The position numbers and the translations under genes are program-made. The notes beneath the pieces were generated by a model. The model saw only the letters and a program-made list of their open reading frames with translations, was not told where the DNA came from and did no database searches. A stretch of 64,000 nucleotides of DNA from Flaveria trinervia (Eukaryota > Streptophyta > Magnoliopsida > Asterales > Asteraceae): positions 69,461,580 to 69,525,579 of the forward strand of contig CM046452.1 in the NCBI GenBank assembly GCA_025506515.1, in the 5' to 3' direction. Shown piece by piece: positions 22,413-32,920 of the stretch (position 1 is its first letter; each line of letters opens with the position of its first letter).

Positions 22413-25400
22413 TCAGCACCTCGGGCACACCATCAAACAATCTTCTCGGCCATACACTTCAGAGATGTACTTGGCCTGTTTTCCATTCTTGAGCTCAACC
22501 GTGGTTATTTGTCTGTAAGCAAACTCATCTGGATGAGTCCCTTCTAAGAGCAGGTTGAGCTCATCTTGTTTGAAGTTTTCAAGTCTTTTGTAAACCAATC
22601 CCTTCTTTATGATTTTTTCTCCAACATCTTTTGGGGTGGTTGTTTGGCTTCATAAGCTTTCTTGAACTCTTCTACAATTTCCCAAGGGGACACTACAAGA
22701 ACCACAGTGATGTCTTCGTCGACAACCCTCTTCACTTGGCCCTTGTATTTTGAAGGAATTTCTTTCTTGACAATCCGGTGTGCCACCCTAGGATCAGGCC
22801 ATATCCTTACTTTTTCCCTTGGTATTGAAAGGTATTAGCAAGGGTGTACAATCTTAAGACTTCTTTCTTCATGCTAATCATTGAAGAGGATGTGGCATAT
22901 GCTTTGTCAATGCTTTTCAGCATTTCCTCATCATGTCTTTGCATCTGTTCCTCTTCAATCTTTATCATCACATCATGCATTTGAGAAGCAGGAGTGATGG
23001 ACATTGGATTAGCCTTAGGCAAAGTGATAACTGCAGAGAGTGGCAGTCTGTCTTCATCCTCCTCTTCATCTTCATCAGCCCTCAGTACCTTTCTTTTCTT
23101 TTGTCTAGGTACATCACTGGCAGTGGGTTTTGGGGGTAAAGGATTTGTTTTGTGGGTTGGATGGTTGGTTTAGAGGGTAAAGGGGTTGTTTTAGTGGGTT
23201 GTGGAGGTAGTGATTTTGAGGATAGAGGCTTTTCAGACTGTTTTAGCATTTTGGCTGTAAGGGAGGCTTTGTAAATTTTGTCAGTTCTTTTCGGTTCCCA
23301 ACCCCAGCTTCATTCAATGCCTCAATCACTAAACCTTTGGAGTATGCTTCAGACGAACAAATCTTGGTGGTTATTGCCAAGATGTTGTCCCTGGTCCAGG
23401 CCCTTATTTCTATCAGAGATCTTCCCAAGTATTTGGCTATAAATCTAATCATTATCTCCAGCCTTTCTCTTTCTAAGGCATCATAACTAGCCCATCTTGA
23501 GTTGATCTCCTCTGTCTCCAACCTTCTGATCTCGGAGTCTAGTTGTTGGATGTCAAAACCTGCCTATATAACTGTTCAATGATTTTATCCATTGAACGGT
23601 TATGGTTGGCATCAGCTTCTTTCACCATATCATTCAGCTCCTTCTCCTTCTCAGACTCTCCTTTCCTCTTTTGATATGTGACATGAAAGTCTTTTTGACT
23701 TTCATTCACTTCAGCTCTCTTCTCACTCTCCTTCTCCTTCTCATGATCAAACTCAGTCTCCTCCACACTTATAACAGCCAACTCCTTCTCATTTACCTTC
23801 TCTGATTCTTTCTCCTTCTCCCCATCTGTCCTCTTCCTTTTTCCTTTAACTGACTGACTCTCCCCCTTTTTGGTTGCATTGGGTGCAAGGGTTTGAGCAG
23901 TAGAAAGTGATTTGGTCACCAACTCCTCCACCAGGGGTTGTATTATTGTAGGAAGCCTCTCATCAATGGCTTTGATCACTATATCTGTGATCATGGGAGT
24001 GATGAGAGGTAGGGATTTTTGAAGGTTAGCAACTGATTGATCAGGATGGTTCTGTTCCTGAGAATCAGTGCCAAAAGCAGAGGCTGGTGGCTTGGAAGTA
24101 TGTATTGGCTCAGTGTTTAGGGGACCTTCAGAAGAAGGTGCCATCTGTGGGTGTATTGTGGTGGCAGATGGACTTCATCCTGAGACATCTTGGCCAGCAG
24201 CTCTTTGAGTCTGCTAACCTCATCCTCTAGGATGGTGTTTTGAGCAACTACATCATAGAAGAAGCTCAGGTCATCATCAGTTGATACTGAATCACCTGAC
24301 CTCCTGACAGAGTCAGGATTAACATGCCTTGAGTGTAGATCAATTATAGCATGTGCCCCTTGTTCTTGGTTCTGGGGACTTCCAGCCTCAGGACTATGTC
24401 CTTCATCAGCTGTTGCCGCTGGTGAGGTCTTAGAGATGTTACCAACTGCACCTGGTCATTTGCTGAGTCAGAGGCAGTGGCAGCCTCACCAGAAGTTCGC
24501 ACCTCCTTGTCTACACCAGGAGATGGAACATGATAACCCCTGTGCTGTGGGTTGACAGAAGCATTGTGATCCTCCCCCTCAGTGTTGAGGTTATCCCAGT
24601 AGTGATTGGTGTCTGGGTGGGGGGTGAGGAATGCAACTGCGTCAGCACTTTTGCAACAATTATTGTAGGGCTTTGAGGGGCGGTTGCATCAGGAGAGGGT
24701 GTGGAAGCAGTGTGCACCCGGGCGAGTGGTGCTTTCAATGGTAATCCCCTCAAGTGAGGAGGATCCCAGCAGTGTGGCTTCCCTTTGAGTGGTTGCATCA
24801 GGTTCCTTTTGAGAGGAAACCTGAGCGGCTTCGGTTGGTGGAGTCATAGTCTCTACTGGGGGGTTATTTCCAGTAGAGATAACCTGCTTTGGTGCAGCAG
24901 GAGCATCCTCAGGGGACTCAACTCCCTGAGTAGCCTTCTTAGGCTTCTTCTTTGTGGGTTTGGAGGGGACTTTGGATGTGGAAGTGGAGGCTGTGGGTTC
25001 CAGCTGCGTGGGTTTGCGCAGCTTGGCAGCCTGTTTAAGAGTTTGGTCAGTGTTGTGTCGGGAGTATACCTCCGGCAATACAGCCAAAGCAGGGACTCCC
25101 AGACCAACTAGTCCCTCAGCATGAAGCTGATTCTCTATTATGGCCATTATAAACCGAGGATATAGTATCCAACGGTTAGAAAGTGGTTTTGTGGCCATAT
25201 CCTTGATTTCAAGAAAAATTATTTCAGAAAAGTTTAGTGGTTCTTGTTCAAGGATAGAGAACAGTACCTGTTGCCATCTGGAAGACAGTTGATCCCAAGA
25301 AGAAGTCTTCGAGGCCAGGCAAACATTTACCATATGAAATATCAATCGTTCAGCATCTGGAAAATGTTTCTTCAGGATGGTCGAAGCACTAAGATCGCCT

Positions 25401-25735
25401 TGATATCCATGTTGTCCAAATGAAAGATCAAGTTGGCGCTTAGGATATCCAACAGGGTAGGCAGCATCATCTAAAAGTAATATCTGGCGGATGGTAGCAG
25501 TAGAGATGACCACCTTATGAGAGTTGATGGACGAATGGATAGATTCTCCATTAACAGTTGCATTCGTCCAAAACTGATGTAGCGAATCGGCATAAATGAT
25601 TGGATTTAGGAGGAAAGCCGTTTTCAGTGGTGATTGGACCATAAGATCTATAGCATTATCGAATTTGGTCCAGAAGGGCGATTTAGTGAGGTACGCGACA
25701 CAGTTGTGTCGAGGCTTGAGTTGCATGGTCGCCAT
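22413..25735 (-). pseudogene. Sir-E extra ORF downstream of RNase H (N-terminal 348 codons open, then frameshifted)
   Basis: It starts with ATG at 25,735, 78 bp after a TATA-like box. The first open segment (25,735-24,689) has an N-terminal globular block: CVAYLTKSPFW, NPIIYADSLHQFW, IRQILLLDDAAYPVGYP, the HGYQGD block and WILYPRFIMAIIENQL (YPRF at 25,162-25,151). A Pro/Ser/Thr/Lys-rich linker follows. Continuations in other frames include a highly charged Glu/Lys stretch (24,144-23,539), an Arg/Glu helix-like segment (23,521-23,243) and a C-terminal piece near 22,598-22,413. Related N-terminal blocks occur in Asteraceae Copia elements. The product is unknown. It is placed like the Sirevirus 'envelope-like' gene, but no signal peptide or membrane segment is evident. 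Confidence 0.78.
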
Positions 25736-25812
25736 TAATGAAGGTGAAAGTTTTCAGAGCTTTTGAAATTTTAGGTCGTGAAAGAATGAAAAACTCTGAA
25801 AGAGGGATCAGG

Positions 25813-25820
25813 TATATATA
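25813..25820 (-). promoter_or_regulatory. TATA-like box upstream of the Sir-E extra ORF
   Basis: The minus strand reads CCTATATATACC at 25,811-25,822, 78 bp before the ATG. The 5'-leader-like stretch that follows is T/C-rich. The palindrome array ends just upstream. The promoter role is inferred. Confidence 0.5.
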
Positions 25821-25822
25821 GG

Positions 25823-26540
25823 GTACGGGTTATGAAACGACTGAAGGTTTTGGTGTTAGTCATCAGTATTTGAAACAACTGATGACGTGGTATTAACTTT
25901 CAGAGGTTTGAAACGACTGATGGTATTGGTGTGGTCAGCAGTTATAAAACAACTGAAGACATGGTGTTTACAATCAGACGTTGAAACAACTGAAGTCTCT
26001 GATTTAGGCATCAGTAGTTTTAAAAACTACTGAAGACAAGTTGGACTTCAGATGTTGAAACAACTGAGGACTTGGTATTAGTCATCAGTAGTTGTGAAAC
26101 TACTGAAGACCCTGTTTGTGCCATCAGTTGTTGTAAACAACTGAAGACTTGGTGTTAGTCATCAGTAGTTGTGAAACTACTGAAGACATGGTATTGCTTC
26201 AGTTGTTTAGAAGAAACAGCAGTTTGTGAACTACTGAAGAGAGTACTCATCAGTAGTTGTCGTCAATTCATAGCCTTTCAGCTGTTTCATACTGTCCTCA
26301 ACACTTACTCATCAGCCTTTTTGCTGTTTTCAGTTGTTTCATAGGACATCAGTACTTATCTGTTCTACTGATTTCAGTAGTTGTAACTACATCAGTAGTT
26401 TAGAACAGATAAAGTACAGTACTTAAAGCATTTAGCCTTCAGTAGTTATAAAAACTACTGAGGGTAAAATAACTCATCAGTACTTATATGTGACATGGTT
26501 ACCAATGATCATCAGTAATTACTGAGATCATCAGTAGTTG
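25823..26540 (-). repeat. Array of AACTACTG / CAACTGA inverted-repeat motifs (Sir-E internal)
   Basis: About two dozen motif copies in 720 bp. Many form short inverted repeats such as CAGTAGTTGTGAAACTACTG (around 26,086-26,105) and CAGTTGTTGTAAACAACTG (around 26,123-26,141). The same motifs fill the U3 part of both LTRs. There is no open frame of note. The array lies between the RNase H stop and the extra ORF. Confidence 0.8.
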
Positions 26541-26544
26541 TCAC

Positions 26545-28440
26545 TTATTCTAGCTGCAGCATACCAAGCCTTAACACCAGGTTGTGGAAAGTTGAACTAT
26601 CCAAAGGCTTAGTAAAAATGTCTGCAAGCTCATCAGCACTAGGCACAAACATAGGATTAATTAGACCCTTTTCAAAACAATCTCTTATAAAATGATGTCT
26701 AATTTCTATATGTTTGGTCCTAGAGTGCTGGACTGGATTTTTGACAATGCAAAGAGCTGAAGCACTATCCATTAATAATGGAGTCTTAGTCTCTGTAATG
26801 CCATAATCCAAAAGTTGATTCTGAAGCCAGAGTACTTGGGATGTACAACTTGCAGCAGCAATGTACTCGGCTTCAGCAGTGGATGTAGCAACAGATGTTT
26901 GTTTCTTACTCTGCCAAGAAATCAAACAGTTGCCTAGGAATTGACATCCACCAGAAGTTGATTTCCTGGTCAACTTACACCCTGCATAGTCACTATCAGA
27001 GAAAGCAACTAATTTGCAAGAATGTCCAGTGGAATACCATAAGCCTAGAGATTGTGTACCTTGCAGATATCTAAAGATCCTCTTGACTGCAATCAGATGA
27101 GACTCCTTAGGTGCAGCCTGAAATCTAGCACAAACACATGTAGCAAACATAATATCTGGTCTAGAAGCTGTTAAATACATCAAGGAACCAATCATACATC
27201 TGTAAAGAGTTTCATCAACATCTTTACCTTTCTGATCAACATCCATTGTGTGGTGTTGCACATGGGAGTAGAACAGGGTTTACAGTTTTGTAAATCAAAC
27301 TTATTCAAAAGATCTTTTGTGTATTTAGACTGATGAATGAAAATTCCATCAGCTTTTTGTTTGATTTGCAAACCTAGAAAGAACTGTAATTCTCCCATTG
27401 CACTCATTTCAAACTTCTGTTGCATTAAGTTTTGGAATTCCTCACACAATTGGGATCAGAGGATGCAAATATAATATCATCAACATAAATTTGAACAAGT
27501 AGCTTATGCTGATCCACCTTCTTAATAAATAAAGTTTTATCTATGGAGCCTCTAGTGAAATTATTCTGTAGAAGAAAGTTTGATAAGGTCTCATACCAGG
27601 CTCTAGGTGCTTGTTTCAACCCATAAAGAGCTTTATCAAGCTTATATACCCATTCTGGGTGCTTATTATCCTCAAAGCCTGGTGGTTGACACACATAAAC
27701 TTCTTCTTTTATTTACCATATAGAAAAGCACTTTTGACATCCATTTGAAAAACTTTAAGATTGTGGAGTGCAGCATAGGCTAAAAACAATCTAATTGCCT
27801 CCAGTCTGGCTACAGGGGCAAAGGTTTCATCATAATCAATACCTTCTTCTTGTGCAAACCCCTGCACAACCAGTCTGGCCTTGTTCTTAACAATTAGCCC
27901 ATTTTCATCAGTTTTATTCCTAAACACCCATTTAGTGCCTATTGCACACTTACCTGGGGGTAGAGGAACAAGCTCCCACACTTGCTGTTTTTTGAACTGA
28001 AGAAGCTCAAGCTGCATGGCTTCAACCCATCCATTGTCTCTCAAAGCTACATGATAGTTCTTTGGCTCTAGCTGACTGATGAAGAGAGCATAGAAGCAGA
28101 AATTGGACAACTGGCTTCTGGTTGAAACACCAGCATTGATATCACCAAGGATTTGAGACATTGGGTGATTTTTCAGCTCTTGGTAAACAATCAAATCTGT
28201 GCAAGTGTTTGTAGGACCTTCAGCAACAGCAGATGTTGATGCAGATTCTTGAAACCATGAAGATGGTGGCAACTCAAATGAAGTTGAGGATGCAGAAATC
28301 TCATCAGCATTTGTTGTGGATGGTGCTGCTGGAGCTACAGGAGCATCAGGTTTAGAGGACTCAGGCAGTTGGTCACTAAACCTGAAGAGGTGATTACTAC
28401 TATCATCATCAGCTTCAGTAGTAACACCAGGTGGTGAACT
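26545..28440 (-). pseudogene. Sir-E reverse transcriptase and RNase H (frameshifted, otherwise well preserved)
   Basis: Element order runs from 28,440 to 26,545. After an Ala/Pro/Ser-rich linker come ISQLEPKNYHVALRDNGWVE, WELVPLPPGKCAIGTKWVF, KNKARLVVQGFAQEEGIDYD, the MDVKSAFLYG block, LYGLKQAPRAWYETL and VQIYVDDIIFASSDPN (catalytic YVDD at 27,487-27,476). RNase H follows: LMYLTASRPDIMFATCVCAR, FSDSDYAGCKLTRKSTSGG, STAEAEYIAAASC, HSRTKHIEIRHHFIRD and DIFTKPL, ending at 26,545. Breaks: one-base loss in an A-run near 27,710 giving a stop, and shifts near 27,440 and 27,240. These enzymes would copy the element RNA into DNA in cytoplasmic particles. Confidence 0.9.
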
Positions 28441-29950
28441 GTTGACAGGAGCAACAAGGAGATTGATAAGGAACATATTGCAGTATGTCCAAATCAAAGA
28501 GCTCCACAGGGCTTTGTGGAATCTTGTCCTTTGGAGATTCATTGAACTTGACATGTAGAGTCTCTTCAACCATCTTTGTTCTGCAGTTGAAGACTCTGTA
28601 TGCCTTGCAAGTTGATGAATAACCAACAAAGTACCCTGCATCCACCTTAGGATCAAATTTCTGGAGCTGATCCTTTGTGTTGAGAATGAAACAGGGACAC
28701 CCAAATGCTCTAAAGAATGAAATGAGAGGGGCCAAATGATGTAGAACTTCATATGGAGTCTTCATCAACCTCTGATTTATTAGCACTCTATTCTGCACAT
28801 AGCATGCTGTGTTGACAGCTTCAGCCCAAAAGGTCAATGGCAGTCCAGAATCAGCCAACATAGACCTTGCAGCTTCAATGAGGGTCCTGTTCTTTCTCTC
28901 CACAACTCCATTCTGTTCAGGAGTTCTTGGAATACTAAACTGTCTCTTTATTCCCTTGGAAAGGTAGAACTCATCAAGTGTATTGTTCCTGAATTCTGTT
29001 CCATTGTCACTTCTAATACACTTGACTGAGAGGGAATACTGCTTCTCAGCATACAACACAAAGTTTATGATCTTCTGTGCAGCTTCATCCTTTGAATGTA
29101 GAAAGAAAGTCCATACAAATCTGGAGTAATCATCCACAATTACCAGACAGTATTTCTTCTTTGCCATGCTCATCACTCTCACAGGACCAAAGAGATCCAT
29201 GTGAAGAAGTTGTAAGCAGGCAGTGGACTTTGGTTCTTCAATAGGTGGGAATGAAACCTTGTGCTGTTTTCCTTTCAAACAAGCAGTGCAGTTGTTTTCA
29301 CACTTGAACTCCTTCATAGGCATTCCCCTTACTAAACTATGGTGTATCAGCTGATTCATGTTCTTGAAGTTAACATGTCCCAGCCTTCTATGCCATAGAT
29401 TAGATTCTTGAGGAGAGGCCTTGGAAAATAGGCAAGGATGGCCTTTGAGATCTATTTTCTTGGAAAGATCTAAGGCATACACTCTTCCTGTCCTGTTGGC
29501 CTTCAGGAGAGTGTGAGCATCCAATACCTTGTCAATCAAACTCAGAACTTTGGATGACAGAATCCTGCAGTTCTGGCTTGTGAAAAGGGCAACATGGCCT
29601 TTGTCACACAATTGACTGACACTCAAGAGGTTATACTTGAGATTTTCCACATGGTTGACATCATCAAACTTTATTTCCCCATTGGAAACAAAGCCCTTCC
29701 CGATGATGTAACCTCTTGCATCATTGCCAAAGGAAACAAAACCCTTCCTTCCTGGAGAGTAGTCATTAAGAAGTGAGTTGTTCCCAGTCATATGCATAGA
29801 TCCCCCACTGTCTACATACCAGATGCTACTTTGGCATGTTGAAGAAACCTGCATTAATAAACAATCAGTTAGTTTTGGAGACCCAAACCTTTTTGGTTTT
29901 GGGCCTGGTCTCATCAATAGATGGTAAACTAACAGGTTTATTGGGCACAA
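28415..29950 (-). CDS. Sir-E protease and integrase segment of pol (511 codons open)
   Basis: The protease active site DSGGSMHMTG begins at 29,812; this variant of the Copia D-S-G-A/C pattern has Gly in the fourth position. The pre-integrase HHCC finger follows (WHRRLGHVNFKNMNQLIHH ... CTACLKGKQH). The integrase core then shows HMDLFGPV, VDDYSRFVW, IRSDNGTEF and the TPEQNGVVERKNRTLIEAAR block with the catalytic Glu. After it come the GCPCF and FDPKVDAGYFVGYS segments of the integrase C-terminal side. The first codons are not a true start: the frame continues from upstream polyprotein through a frameshift near 29,900. The frame ends at 28,415 by a shift into the RT frame. Integrase inserts the element DNA into the host genome. 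Confidence 0.9.
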   Translation of the reverse strand: MCPINLLVYHLLMRPGPKPKRFGSPKLTDCLLMQVSSTCQSSIWYVDSGGSMHMTGNNSLLNDYSPGRKGFVSFGNDARGYIIGKGFVSNGEIKFDDVNHVENLKYNLLSVSQLCDKGHVALFTSQNCRILSSKVLSLIDKVLDAHTLLKANRTGRVYALDLSKKIDLKGHPCLFSKASPQESNLWHRRLGHVNFKNMNQLIHHSLVRGMPMKEFKCENNCTACLKGKQHKVSFPPIEEPKSTACLQLLHMDLFGPVRVMSMAKKKYCLVIVDDYSRFVWTFFLHSKDEAAQKIINFVLYAEKQYSLSVKCIRSDNGTEFRNNTLDEFYLSKGIKRQFSIPRTPEQNGVVERKNRTLIEAARSMLADSGLPLTFWAEAVNTACYVQNRVLINQRLMKTPYEVLHHLAPLISFFRAFGCPCFILNTKDQLQKFDPKVDAGYFVGYSSTCKAYRVFNCRTKMVEETLHVKFNESPKDKIPQSPVELFDLDILQYVPYQSPCCSCQQFTTWCYY

Positions 29951-30704
29951 TAGCTTGAGGTGAAGGAGATGGTGTAGAAGAGGAATCCTTTGGCTTGGAT
30001 CTCCTTTTCTGGGGTTTCAACACAGGGCCATCAAGTTGGTTAACTCTTCCCAACAGATGTTGAACCATCATTACCAGCTGTCTGATTCTGGGAAAGAGCT
30101 TTCAGCTCTTCAGACACATTGGTATTGGTGTTTGATGATGAGTTCTTGTGTTGCACCATCTTCTTTTGAGCAACCTCAGCTGTTGCCTGTTGCACTCCTT
30201 CCCTTTTAGATTTCTTTTTGGACATAGGAGTAACAGGATTTGATGCTGCTGGTACAAACTTGGACTCAAACTCAGTTTTCATTTTAGCCAAGTTTTCTTT
30301 AATTTTCTCCTTTTGTTTGAGTTTGGATCCCTTTTTGTACCACAATCATCTGTGAGATGATTGAATAGACCACATATTTCACATGGTTTCTTCTTCATCT
30401 TCTGTTGATCATCAACTGAAGAAGATGAAACTACTGAAGACTTGCTCTTCAGCAGTTTAGAAGCACTTTTTGCCTTCTTGTCAACTTCTTAGTAGGCTTC
30501 AAATCCTTCCTACTGACAGTTTTCTTCTCTTCAGTGCTGTCAGTCATTGGGATTTGAACTCCAGATGTTATCCCCTGCTCTCCAGTACCCCAGTACTTCT
30601 AGGGATAACACTTGGGTTGATCAACTCATTGATCATGTGAGTGTCAGCAGTTGAACCATCAATATCAGCTGATAGGTTCACAGAGGGATTACTACTGACT
30701 TCAA
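29951..30704 (-). pseudogene. Sir-E gag-pol linker with second zinc knuckle (frameshifted)
   Basis: Translation in changing frames gives a Ser/Asp-rich stretch, a second CCHC motif, CEICGLFNHLTDDC, at about 30,385-30,342, and a Lys-rich coiled-coil-like region (KLKQKEKIKENLAKMKTEFE, then KKKSKREGVQQ). A second knuckle of the form C-x-I-C...NHL..DC before the protease is a trait I associate with Sirevirus gag. At least three one-base shifts occur within 750 bp. Confidence 0.7.
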
Positions 30705-32711
30705 CTACTGATGTGCTTTATCAAGTAGTGAATCACATGATGAGGTGGATTGGTCATTACTTTCTCCATCAGATTCTACTCCTGCTCTTGAAGCAAAATC
30801 TGTAGGAGGAGCAGTGTGATTATAACCAATTCCAAACTTCACATTGGAAGCTGTTTGCTTACTAAGAAGCATTTCAAAGCCCTTGCAAGATTGTACCCAT
30901 CGATCACACTCTACTTGGGTGACAGCAAGAGTATCTTTGAGGTCTTTGTACTTCTCTAAGAGTACATCCTCCCTAGCCTTATCATCAGAGATTTGGCATT
31001 TTAATTTATAAATCTCATCAGTTTTCTCTTTCAGCACAGACTCAAACTCAGCTTTATTTTTGGAAATTATTTGTTCTAGCTCTACATTTTTATTGATTAA
31101 AGCCACATTTGCTTCTCTAATAGAGGCAAATGCTGCTATGCAAGTTTCAGAACATAATTTGGCCTTAGCCTCAGAGGATACCTGTGATACCTGTGTTGAA
31201 GAGGTACTTGAGGATGATCCATCAGAGGATTCCAAAGTCATGAGAGCTAGATTTCCAAAAGGATGCTCACCACCATGTTGACCAGCACCTGAGAACAGTT
31301 GTTCATTACCAGACACATCATCTGGTAAGCTGCTCCAGTCAACAACTCCTGGTGTGAAGAAGCTGTGTTGTTGAAGTTGATTAGGTTGATGAGATTGGGA
31401 TGGTTGAGGCTCAGGGAGTGCATGTGGTTGCTGAGCAGTGGGTGCTTGAACCTGGCCTGGTTGTGGCATGTAATAGCAGGGGTATGGATATGGCATTGGC
31501 CCCTGTGGAACAAAATATGCAGGAGATTGTGGTTGATGATGATAACCAGAATTGACAGGTTGTTGCCCTCTGTTTTGTTGACTATTGCCAGGGAAAGTCA
31601 CAAAAGGTGCAGGAGAGTTAGATCCAGATGATCTACATTCTCTTGCAAAGTGTGCCAAGCCTGTGGCATTTATGGCACTTCAACTTACTCTTGTCAAAAC
31701 CAACTTTGGTTTTGCCAGAGAGTCCTGGGAATTTCCTTCCAGTTCTTTTGTAGAACTTCTGAGAGATATGATATTATCAAGGCCATTTGGCTCAAAATAT
31801 CCATCTCTTCTAAGTCATCATCAGCAATCCCCTTGAGATCATCCATGATGAAACATAGATTGTCACTATTACTACCAGCAGAATAACTATCAACACTCAC
31901 AAAGGCAGGCTCAGAAGTGTTTGTAGAGAAATCAATATGCTCATCATACTGGCTTTCAGATGACGCATATTCTGACTCTTGATGTCCAATCAGGGCAGTG
32001 TTCCCTTGGACAAAATCCTCAGTAAGCTTGCCAGATGAAACCAATTTCCTTTTCTGCTCTATCTCTCTCTCGAATGTAAGCAGTTTCCCATGAAGTTGGG
32101 TGAGAGATAGGCGATCAACATCAGCATTTGAGCGTAGAACAATGGTATATGTGTTCCATCTCTCAGGCAGTGATCTTAGGAATCTATGGTTCATCTGACT
32201 CCTGGTATATTCATGTTTAACCATTTTCAATTCAGAGATTAAACATGAAAACCGCTCAAATTGTTGAGTCAGAGTCTCACCCTTTCTATGAGAGAAAGTC
32301 TCATTTTTGGGCGAGGATTTCCCTGTTGTTTGCTAAAACCTCATCAGTACCACCAAATTGTTCTTTGATGGCTTTCCAGAGGTCATGAGCAGACTCACAA
32401 TGCAGAAGCCCAGAGTAAATCTCATTAGGAATAGCCATAGCCAAAATTCCATGGGCTTTTGCATCGATTTCAAACAACTTCTTGTCCTCATCGGAGTATT
32501 GCTCCTTCTTCTTTGGAACCAACTGTTTTTTTCCGGATCATTCACCATTGGCTTATGTGGTCCATGTACCACAGATGTCCAACAACCTGAGCTATTGACA
32601 GACAGGTGATGGAGCAATCTTCTTCTGCCAAATGTTATACTCATTCCTCACCAAGATCGGAGGCTTGGTAGAGGATCCAGTATTGAAAGGATCATTCGAA
32701 GAAGTAGTCAT
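30705..32711 (-). pseudogene. Sir-E gag (frameshifted)
   Basis: It begins at the ATG at 32,711 (MTTSSNDPFNTGSS), about 196 bp inside the element. The gag core includes EIDAKAHGILAMAIPNEIYS, CESAHDLWKAIKEQFGG, NHRFLRSLPERWNTYTIVLR and LTQLHGKLLTFEREIEQKRK. The first zinc knuckle lies at 31,690-31,630 (CHKC ... HFAREC), split by a one-base shift. After it come a Gln/Pro/Tyr-rich segment (about 31,600-31,350) and a coiled coil (about 31,150-30,850), ending in this frame at 30,705. Shifts also occur near 32,640, 32,310, 32,240 and 31,690. Gag would form the particle and bind RNA. Confidence 0.85.
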
Positions 32712-32906
32712 TGTGGAAAATCAGACAGATTCAAGTAAAATCACAATAAATTTAGCTCAGAACCACACAGAACCTCAAATAAAACGGCCAGAAGCGATAC
32801 ACTCTCAATCTCTATAACAGATCCTTGCGAATTTGCTAATTCGATCAAACTTAGAGCGATTGAACAGTTTCAATGATCAATTGTTAGATCGATCAATGAT
32901 TAACCT

Positions 32907-32918
32907 GCTCTGATACCA
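32907..32918 (-). other. Primer-binding site of Sir-E (initiator Met-tRNA)
   Basis: The minus strand reads TGGTATCAGAGC two bases after the 5' LTR. The surrounding sequence AACCTGCTCTGATACCA is the + strand form. Confidence 0.93.
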
Positions 32919-32920
32919 TT

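Noticed and set aside
22413..25735. Sir-E extra ORF as a true envelope protein
   Set aside because: I find no signal peptide, no clear membrane anchor and no glycoprotein-like Cys pattern; only its position recalls the envelope-like gene of Sireviruses.
25823..26540. The Sir-E repeat array as a CRISPR array
   Set aside because: Units are short, degenerate and irregularly spaced, without unique spacers; this is a plant retrotransposon.
25735..26545. The array as a piece of an inserted LTR rather than part of Sir-E
   Set aside because: Only the motif is shared with the LTR; there are no TG...CA ends, no target duplication, and the sequence between motifs differs from the LTR.
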